Program-made: the position numbers and the translations under genes
In this document: in pieces, positions 57,278 to 64,000 of the stretch
Numbering within the stretch: position 1 is the stretch's first letter
Layout of the letters: every line of letters begins with the position of its first letter
The notes under the pieces: generated by a model
The model's database searches: none
Told to the model about the DNA's origin: nothing
What the model saw: the letters and a program-made list of their open reading frames with translations, nothing else
Assembly (NCBI GenBank): GCA_963691705.1
Contig: OY829542.1
Coordinates: 49,641,002 to 49,705,001, forward strand
Origin: Viola odorata
Taxonomy: Eukaryota; Streptophyta; Magnoliopsida; Malpighiales; Violaceae
Reading direction: 5' to 3'
Length of the DNA stretch: 64,000 nt

Positions 57278-57512
57278 CTCCCTCCGGCTTTTAATATTTG
57301 TCGTTTCACTGTTCATGCACGTGTTTTGAGGAGATCGAATGGTCCACTATTTGACCCCAAAAAATTCCGTACTTTTTTGTGAACGTACGTTAATGATTTA
57401 CGTACGTTCACAAAAAAGTACGGAATTTTTTGGAGTCAAATAGTGAGTCATCCGGACCTCATAGGGAGGCGCGCATAAACAGTAAACGACAAGTATTAAA
57501 AGCCGGAGAGAG
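57278..57512. mobile_element. Stowaway-like MITE, copy 7
   Basis: TA-flanked, 235 bp. Starts CTCCCTCCGGCTTTTAATA and ends TATTAAAAGCCGGAGAGAG, with the central palindrome GAACGTACGTTAATGATTTA. Confidence 0.87.
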
Positions 57513-57514
57513 TA

Positions 57515-59340
57515 GTTCTTTGTCCTTTTTGTTGTTACATTTTTCTTTTTTCTATAAACATTTATTCACTCCATAAATACTCAGATTATTAGTTAGTTCT
57601 TCAACGTCATTTTCTGTACCGCTTCTTTCTAATAGTAAAATAATAATAATTACGTGGTCAATTCTTTAATACTATAATTTTGGGAAGTAGACATTACAAA
57701 AGTTATTTATATGATATCGCTAAAAAAATTATCCTAAATCTCCTTTATATACTAGTTATTGATTGTATTGGGTTTAATAAAAGAGCAAGAGATATGAGAT
57801 GAACTCGTGCACAAGAAATTGGGCCTAGAATGCTCAGATTTTACTTTTTGATCCCTAAAATTTTGTCTTTATTACAAACAACTATGTTTTTATGGTACTC
57901 GATTTCAAGTCGAAAGAGATCGTTATATATTAGGGGAATAAATTCCTTTAGGACGACGTCTCAATATTTCTATTTATTTTTGCAAGTATTCTAATAGTAC
58001 TAATATATAGTAGGGGTGACCAAACGAGACTACAGGTCGAGTCTTGGTAATAAATGAGAGCGTCAAACGAGTCTCGGTCCCGACCCATCAAGTTATACGG
58101 GTCCATAACAAGATCCGTCTAAATTGGATCCAATTTTAATATTTTTAATTTTTACAAATAAAATGAAGGGTCATGGGGTCGTTCATAACGATGAATTCAA
58201 CGATAAACCCTGGCAGGTAAAGAATTCAGGAAAAGACGACGAATTTAGGAGGGCTCATGGCTATGTATAAAACCATAAACTTTGACAACAATTTGTTGAT
58301 TCACAAAATAAGTAAAAAAAAACTCTTTTTTTTAGATGGAGACATGTTGTATCGATTTAGTCCTTATCTAAACTGGGACTAAGGAGACAAGTATACGAAA
58401 CTGAAACTAAATTATCACCCCTAGTATATACGACGGTTTGTAAAATAATCTATTTTTTTTCTCCAATAAGCATGCCGTGTGTTAAGAAACTAAAACCGAC
58501 CTTTAAACAAGGTAAGCTTTAGGAGACCTTAAACCGACCCCAAACAAAAGTTCCAAAATAGCCAAAAGAAACCAAATGGATCGTATAGCGGCCCTATAAC
58601 TAAACTCGAACTCAATTAGAACAAGAGAGAACACAAACCAGGGAGGACATCAACTCATGAAAAAAACACATGAAGTTTGGCTTCCATTCCTTTATCCAAA
58701 CCCAAACTTGAGAAAAAAAATTAAGAATGTATTAATTTAGGATTTTTTTTGGTTATGTACGAAATATATACTCAAATGATTAATTTGAACTTTCTATTCA
58801 TTTTCGGCCTAATTGAGATCATATACTCGTGAAATCAAGACAATTAGACCTTCAAATAGGAACTAACTTTGCTCAACATGACATATCAACTTGCCACATT
58901 ATCCATTTCTAACCCGACCCACAATAAACCTAAATAAAAAAAAATCCGCATCCAAATTCCAGTTTTCTTACCCCTCTATCGTCCTCCTCCTCCTCCCAAA
59001 TCTTTTGCAGCTATAAGTAATGATAATACAAAATAGTACCTCAAGGGCATTTTAGACATTTCGCCATCAGTGGGGGGTTTCCCTTTAAGCGCTCATTCAT
59101 AATAATGAACTCTATTGACTTGATCGTCGGAGCATTTACGCCGGAAACCTCCTCCGGCTTTGTACAGGTGACTTAGGAGCGACGAGATCATCCACATCAA
59201 CGAGCTAGATCCCAGAATCTCCTTTACCATGGGTCGAGAATTATCATTTTGGTGCTTCCATTGAGAGCTTTGGATTGATTAAGTGAGTCAACCTTAACAT
59301 TCAAGATCTCTCACTTTCCTTCTTTTCAAGATCTAGTCTT
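57515..59340. other. Gene-free stretch before the Gypsy fragment
   Basis: No gene. Holds a possible hAT-like element (58011-58423). LTR-like sequence ending near GAGAATTATCATTTTGGTGC (about 59230) leads into the gag-like frame at 59344. Confidence 0.5.
58011..58423. mobile_element. Possible small hAT-like element
   Basis: Starts TAGGGGTGACC and ends TCACCCCTA, short inverted ends typical of some hAT derivatives. No exact 8-bp target duplication could be found, so boundaries and class are tentative. Confidence 0.4.
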
Positions 59341-59343
59341 CTG

Positions 59344-59832
59344 ATGGCGTCTAGCCAAGAGTTCTCACCGATTCAGCCCACCAGCGGCTCCGGCGCACCT
59401 TCTCGTGACATTTCAGTAACTCCTGTTTCAATAACCCCAGCAAGAATAAGGCATGTGCCAGTTCATCGGTCACTTATCTTTTCTAGCCTAGAGATTAGTT
59501 TTCCAGCCACAACTCTAGTTGGACCGAGTACAACCAGCCCATTGCCACCCACTACTGACGTGAAGCCTTTGCATGCGAGAATAGGCACTATTATGTCCAT
59601 GCTCGCCAACTTCATTCCTTCACCGGTTGTCCCTGTGCCAGCTCCATCTCCACTCTTCACTCCACCAATAGTAGATTCACAGGTTGTGCCTGCACCAGTG
59701 ATCAGTGAGCTGAAAGCTCATCAACTGGCAACCTTAGCCTCTGCTGGAAGGCAGCACCACCATCAGGGTAATCGGGAACCGACTGTACTACCAGTACCCC
59801 TAGTGGTAAATCCTCAAAGGACGGAGCAATGA
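59344..59832 (+). pseudogene. Gag-like N-terminal fragment of an LTR retrotransposon
   Basis: A 162-codon frame rich in Pro, Ser, Thr and Val, like the unstructured N-terminus of plant Gypsy gag proteins. The sequence just upstream (TTTTGGTGCTTCCATTGAGA) resembles the leader/primer-site region of such elements, and LTR-like sequence precedes that. No capsid core, zinc knuckle or pol follows, so the element is truncated at about 59832. Confidence 0.45.
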
Positions 59833-59877
59833 TATTTAGACAATTTGAATGAGATAAGTCGTCTGGCGCGGTGTCGC

Positions 59878-60173
59878 ACCCCCTTTTCGATTTTTTGCTA
59901 GCGGTTTGGGGCGGATGTGAGACAATAAGGACGTCTCACACAAAGCAATGAAGTCGCCACCCTATTTATTTCTAGGTTTAGGGAAACCTAAGGTCCAAAA
60001 AGAAAAATAAAATAAAATAAAAACTAAGGCACAAAAAATGGGTCTAAACCTGAGAACAATGGTTCAGAGTCGATTTATGGACTCAGGAAGGTGTTAGGCA
60101 CCCGAGTCTCATCCTAAAAATATTACCGGTTAAAAAGAGAGGTGTTAAAAAAATATTTAAAATAAGTAATTAC
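59878..60173. other. LTR-like sequence abutting the SPX exon
   Basis: Contains GGAAGGTGTTAGGCACCC and other phrases I associate with plant LTR-element terminal regions, but no paired repeat is present in the window. It occupies what should be the first intron of the SPX gene on the minus strand. Confidence 0.35.
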
Positions 60174-60289
60174 CTACTTCTTGGAGAGCGCGTGATCTGT
60201 TGTAATATTTCTTTGAGGCCAGCATAATCCACATAAGCTTCTGTCCACTCGAGGACCTTTTGCTTCTTGAACTCTTTACTGAACTTCAT
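60174..60289 (-). CDS. First exon of an SPX-domain (PHO1-like) gene, stranded
   Basis: From ATG 60289 the minus strand encodes 38 codons: MKFSKEFKKQKVLEW then TEAYVDYAGLKEIL, ending at a GTAATT donor-like site (60172-60173). This is the start of an SPX domain, the inositol-polyphosphate-sensing module of phosphate homeostasis proteins. An MKFxKEF start with EAxxDYxxLK is typical of PHO1-type exporters. No later SPX or EXS exon is visible down to 50.8 kb; LTR-like DNA begins immediately after the donor. Either the rest was deleted or displaced by insertions, or intron 1 is very long. The frame itself is intact. Confidence 0.6.
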
Positions 60290-60585
60290 CTTTCTATCTG
60301 TTATCACTGTTAAACATTCAATACGCCCAACAGAACAATAACAAGAATCTAAACAGAATAAAGGGTCTGTAAAAATTAAAGTTTTCTAGCCATGACATAT
60401 CTTAAACCCAAACAGGTCTTGATCAGCATTACTCAACAGACATATAAAATTCAAAAAGAAAAGAACCCATAACAATACTAAAGTAACTAAAACGAGCATA
60501 ACAATACTAACTGCTTCTTATCATTCACCAATTCAAAGAACCAGAACACATGCATTAACATAATTCTCACCTTACAGTCTTACAC

Positions 60586-60586
60586 A

Positions 60587-60617
<31 letters not shown>
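60586..60617. repeat. (AAAG)n microsatellite
   Basis: About eight AAAG units. Confidence 0.95.
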
Positions 60618-60693
60618 TATACTTACAAGGAAACTAGTATAAAATAAGCAGGAGGAATGGAATGGAATGGAAACTTAGAGCTCATCTTTCCTT

Positions 60694-60930
60694 TGTTGGA
60701 TTTAATCATGCCGTACATGTGGAATTCATGAAGATAGGATTAAGACTTATCTAAAATAGAAGTTGTAACTGCTAGAAGTTATTTCTTCCTTATCTAAAAT
60801 AGAATTTGTAACTCTTTATATTTATTTTTCTATAAATACTAAATGAAGTGTGGTAGAAATAGTAGAGTTTCCCTTCATCTTTGTCTTAATGCCCTGTTAA
60901 TCTAATACATAAGTAATTAGTGTTCCAACA
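60694..60930 (+). repeat. 5' LTR of Copia-type element
   Basis: 237 bp, TGTTGGA...TCCAACA. Contains an internal direct repeat of CTTATCTAAAATAGAA and a TATA-like TATAAATACT. Confidence 0.95.
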
Positions 60931-60969
60931 AGTGGTAGCAGAGCGAGTGGTACGTTTGATCTTGCAGAG

Positions 60970-62512
60970 ATGTCAGAGGACAGATCAAGATCTCCTTCAA
61001 AGTACTCATCGCCACCAAAGTTCCGCAACAATAATGGCGGAAGCGACAACGACCCTGGAGTATTGGTGCAGCGACTGGTGAAGGAAACAGGGATTGTTTA
61101 CCCCATGCTGACTCGCACGAACTACGGCGATTGGGCTCTCCTGATGAGAGTTAACTTGCAGGCACAGGGACTATGGGAGGCAATTGATCCCGAAAATGCT
61201 GACTACCGGGACGATAGGATGGCATTGGCTGCCATTCTCCGATCCGTGCCACCTGAGATGTTGGGGACTCTCGCTGTGAAGGACACAACAAAGCAAGCAT
61301 GAGATGCTGTGATGACCATGCGTATGGGTGTCGAACGTGTGCGTGAGGCAAAAGCACAAACGCTGTGTATGGACTTTGAGTCTATCAAATTCAGGGACGG
61401 TGAGACGATCGATGACTTTGCTATGCGACTCACCAGCCTCGTGAACAATTTGAACCTTTTGGGGTGACCAGATTGATGATGAGAGGGTGGTAAAAAAGTT
61501 TCTTCGGGTAGTTCCCCTAAGATATACTCAGGTTGCCATTTCCATCGAGAGGTTAGTCGATCTCAAGACGTTTACTCTGGAGGAGCTAACAGGTCGACTC
61601 AAAGTCATTGAAGAGCACTATGACCTTGGATGTGATACTGTCGAGGTGGGTAGTCGCCTTCTCCTCACCGAGGAAGAATGGCTCGCACGCAAAGAAAGAA
61701 GAGAATATGACGAGAACTCTTCTGGCAGCAAGAAAAACATTGGTAGTGGTTTTGACAATTGGCGTCATGGCAACCAACGTGGTCGTGGGCGCAGCAATGG
61801 CGACCGCTACAGCAAGGACGTTATAGTTACAGGAGGCAGTGGTGACATAACTAATGTTAGGTGCTACAACTGCAACAACTACGGGCACTATGCCAAGGAG
61901 TGCCGAAAACCATATCGCGAGCACAAGGAAGCGATGAATTTGACGCAAGCGCAAGAGGACATGCCAACACTTCTGATGGCTGAGCATTGTGAGCACATTC
62001 AGGAGGCTGTAGACACACCACAGATGGTGTTCCTCAATGAGGAGAGTGTGTTACCAGTAGACAGTGGGAACGATGTGTGGTACCTCGACACAAGAACCAA
62101 CAATCACATGGCTGAAGGCAAGCTGATGTTTGCATCACTTGATGAGACAGTAAAGGGTACTGTAAAATTTGGAGATAGCTCGGAAGCAGAAATCCATAGA
62201 AAATGTGCAATAAATGGGGTGGAGGACGGACTTAGCGCTTCTGTTGGTAGTAGTAGGACTGTTACAGAGACTGGGCTTGGCCCTGAGGCAGCTGAAGGAA
62301 CAAGGGAAATAAAGAGTTGGACTTCGACCTCCTCGGAATCTGACCCAGAGGAAGACATGGCTTCGTCCTCTTTGGAATACTCGGAGGAAGACATTGTTCT
62401 GTTTTTAAGTAGTAGGCAATCGACTAGGCCCAAGCTTGCTGGTAAGAGGAATTTGGACCTATTTGACCTAGCTCGAGAGGCGGATCGAATCATCTCTTTG
62501 CGCAAGAAGTAA
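60970..62512 (+). pseudogene. Copia gag with protease remnant, broken
   Basis: Gag starts at ATG 60970 and includes YPMLTRTNYGDWALLMRVNL, typical of plant Copia gag. A TGA at 61300-61302 stands where Trp is usual, and a one-base shift near 61465 separates the first part from the frame 61487-62512. That second part holds the CCHC zinc knuckle (CYNCNNYGHYAKEC, about 61861) and the start of the aspartic protease (VWYLDTRTNNHM), where the catalytic DTG reads DTR. About 30 residues later it runs into a Ser/Glu-rich tail of some 110 residues (SSESDPEEDMASSSLEYSEE) unlike integrase, ending in TAA. Confidence 0.85.
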
Positions 62513-62541
62513 AGACAGTGCGTTATGATTAAGGGGGTGAT

Positions 62542-62777
62542 TGTTGGATTTAATCATGTCGTACACGTGGAATTCATGAAGATAGGGTTAAGACTTATCT
62601 AAAATAGAAGTTGTAACTGCTAGAAGTTATTCTTCCTTATCTAAAATAGAAGTTGTAACTCTTTATATTTATTTTTCTATAAATACTGAATGAAATGTGG
62701 TAGAAATAGTAGAGTTTCCTTTCATCTTTGTCTTAATGCCCTGTTAATCTAATACATAAGTAATTAGTGTTCCAACA
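62542..62777 (+). repeat. 3' LTR of Copia-type element
   Basis: 236 bp, differing from the 5' LTR at roughly ten positions by eye. Confidence 0.95.
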
Positions 62778-62782
62778 TCCTT

Positions 62783-62932
62783 TACTTCATCAGGGAGACC
62801 CAAAAGATGGGATAGGATTCTGAGCAACTCAGCAGCAATTGCATTGCAATTCCGCATGGAAATTCTCCATCTATCCGCTCTGATCAGCTTACTTAGCGGC
62901 GCCGCAACGAGCTGTACAGTACACGTGGCCAT
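62783..62932 (-). CDS. Short hypothetical ORF truncated by the Copia element
   Basis: From ATG 62932 the minus strand encodes MATCTVQLVAAPLSKLIRAD, then a helical stretch containing AIAAELLRILSHLLGLPDE, before reaching the target duplication and 3' LTR. With the element removed, the frame would stop after three more codons (TGA), or could splice at GAAGTAAAG. It has good codon character and a pyrimidine-rich leader upstream, so it may be the 5' exon of a real gene. It could also belong to the leader region of the SPX gene further along the same strand. Family not recognised. Confidence 0.4.
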
Positions 62933-63151
62933 CGAATTGCCATTACCACTTCACCCGGGAAAAGGATGAATGCTGTGGCTCCTCCTCTCCTCTCGCTCTG
63001 TATTCTGTAGTATGTACTGTAAAAGTCTCTCCTTTTCCCTCTTTTTCCGCATTGGGAACAGGTACCAATAAATTTGATATTATCACCACAAAAACCACAA
63101 TACTTAATACAATTTGTTTAGATATATTGTGTTGTAAGAGAACACCAACAT

Positions 63152-63223
63152 AGCGGAGTGGCGCAGCGGAAGCGTGGTGGGCCCATAACCCACAGGTCCC
63201 AGGATCGAAACCTGGCTCCGCTA
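63152..63223 (+). tRNA. Initiator tRNA-Met (CAT)
   Basis: 72 nt, full cloverleaf: acceptor AGCGGAG/CTCCGCT plus A73, anticodon stem GGG/CCC with CAT in loop CCCATAA, and a T-arm loop of the ATCGAAA type. A1:U72, the three G:C pairs below the anticodon and A54 mark the eukaryotic initiator. A T-run at 63230-63235 is the Pol III terminator. The acceptor stem differs from the commonest plant initiator stem as I recall it (ATCAGAG/CTCTGAT), with compensating pairs. Confidence 0.95.
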
Positions 63224-63235
63224 GTTTAATTTTTT

Positions 63236-64000
63236 ATATCACTTTGAACGACTAGACGGCGTCGTTTTCTGTCAGCCAAAAATACAATTCCAAGTAAATG
63301 GTTAAAGAACGGGCTGGATTTTCTAAAAAGCCCACAGCAATTGTCCTTAGAGCCCAATCCTAAACAACAGAATCAATCAGAAAATATTGAACGAAAATAT
63401 AGTCAACGTTAATGAAGAACGTCTTCTATTATTGTACTCTACTTATAGAATAATGACCCTTTTTTTGTTGGTTTTAGCAAATATCGACCATCATCAAAGA
63501 GTTTTGGTTTGGACCTATCCATTTAGAGCAGGTAATTGGATCCAATTCGGGTTTGAGGCGACTTTGCTCTATTATCCGCCCAGCCAATACCATTTTTTAT
63601 TATTACACATACATATTAATATTATTGTGTTTGTTTCTTTTATGATTTGCATAAAATTAATTTGTTAATGATATATTTGTTCATATTTACATTTTTCTAC
63701 GCATAATTAATGCTTAATATATAAGACGCATATTTATAAAAATAAATAAATCTGGGTAACCCATTCCTACTCACAGCCAATCAAGGCATATGGCAAGGAA
63801 TATATATTACCGGCAAAGGCTAAAAACTATCAGTGAAAAAATGCACAACCGTATCAGTCACAAAATGCACACAATTGATTTGTTAGTACTTAGTACTCGA
63901 ATTTCAGTTTTCCCAATTCAACTGACCGGGTCAGGCCTGGTCTTACGACCATGCTTTTCACTACAATAGAAGAAGCAGTGTTCCAGCACAAAGCTCCTTC
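63236..64000. other. Right-edge spacer
   Basis: No gene recognised; the 93-codon frame at 63387 is hydrophobic, AT-driven and unsupported. Confidence 0.5.

Larger units (their letters stand above)
60694..62777 (+). mobile_element. Complete gag-only Copia-type LTR retrotransposon
   Basis: 2,084 bp with a perfect 5-bp target duplication, TCCTT (60689-60693 and 62778-62782). LTRs at 60694-60930 and 62542-62777 begin TGTTGGA and end TCCAACA and are nearly identical, so insertion is fairly recent. The primer-binding site TGGTAGCAGAGC (60933) fits initiator tRNA-Met. The polypurine tract AAGGGGGTGAT precedes the 3' LTR. Between them is only a damaged gag with a protease remnant and an acidic tail; integrase and reverse transcriptase are absent. 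This is the layout of plant gag-only terminal-repeat elements, which need enzymes in trans. Confidence 0.93.

Noticed and set aside
63387..63668. 93-codon ORF at the right edge
   Set aside because: Hydrophobic residues come from T-rich DNA; no splice or homology support.

Overview
This is plant nuclear DNA, most likely from a core eudicot. It is AT-rich, its genes are split by GT-AG introns, and they belong to plant families: purple acid phosphatase, potassium-channel beta subunit, DUF247, PB1-Raf-like kinase, NCED and SPX. Repeats fill much of the space between genes. The species cannot be named from the sequence.

Layout. 1-610 holds the last exons of an unrecognised gene. 1985-6520 is transposon territory: a Stowaway-like MITE, then a MULE-like element with long inverted ends and a 9-bp target duplication. 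6898-10105 is an intact seven-exon purple acid phosphatase (PAP15-like, 545 aa). 10676-17823 holds two mariner-like elements (MLEs). The first is decayed. The second is 5.37 kb, lies against it, and carries two extra genes convergent with its transposase. 18231-21403 is an intact five-exon KAB1 (328 aa). 23742-28330 holds two tandem single-exon DUF247 genes.

29492-30618 is a hAT-type element. About 31.7-37.4 kb is a patchwork of gene fragments: a piece of KAB1, four inverted pieces of a DUF247 gene, and a broken LEUNIG_HOMOLOG-like co-repressor gene. After it come a GC-rich minisatellite, a foldback element, a tRNA-Pro-like relic, a truncated Gypsy element with its 3' LTR, and a second long-TIR element.

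43754-48594 is a nine-exon PB1-Raf-like kinase with one apparent frameshift. 50793-52610 is an intronless NCED (605 aa) with a G-box/ABRE and a TATA box just upstream. From 55 kb on there are more MITEs, a Gypsy gag-like fragment, one stranded SPX exon, a complete but gag-only Copia element (perfect 5-bp target duplication), a short unknown ORF and an intact initiator tRNA-Met gene.

The cellular genes are not an operon-like unit. Some have stress or nutrient themes (phosphate: PAP and SPX; ABA and osmotic stress: NCED and Raf-like kinase), but nothing shows that they work together. Two systems deserve most attention. One is the MLE pair: the proteins of both elements carry DLNxxP (EAR-type co-repressor) motifs, and the larger element has accessory genes. 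The other is the inverted DUF247 fragment array, which could fold into a hairpin about 760 bp long related to the intact gene 6 kb away.
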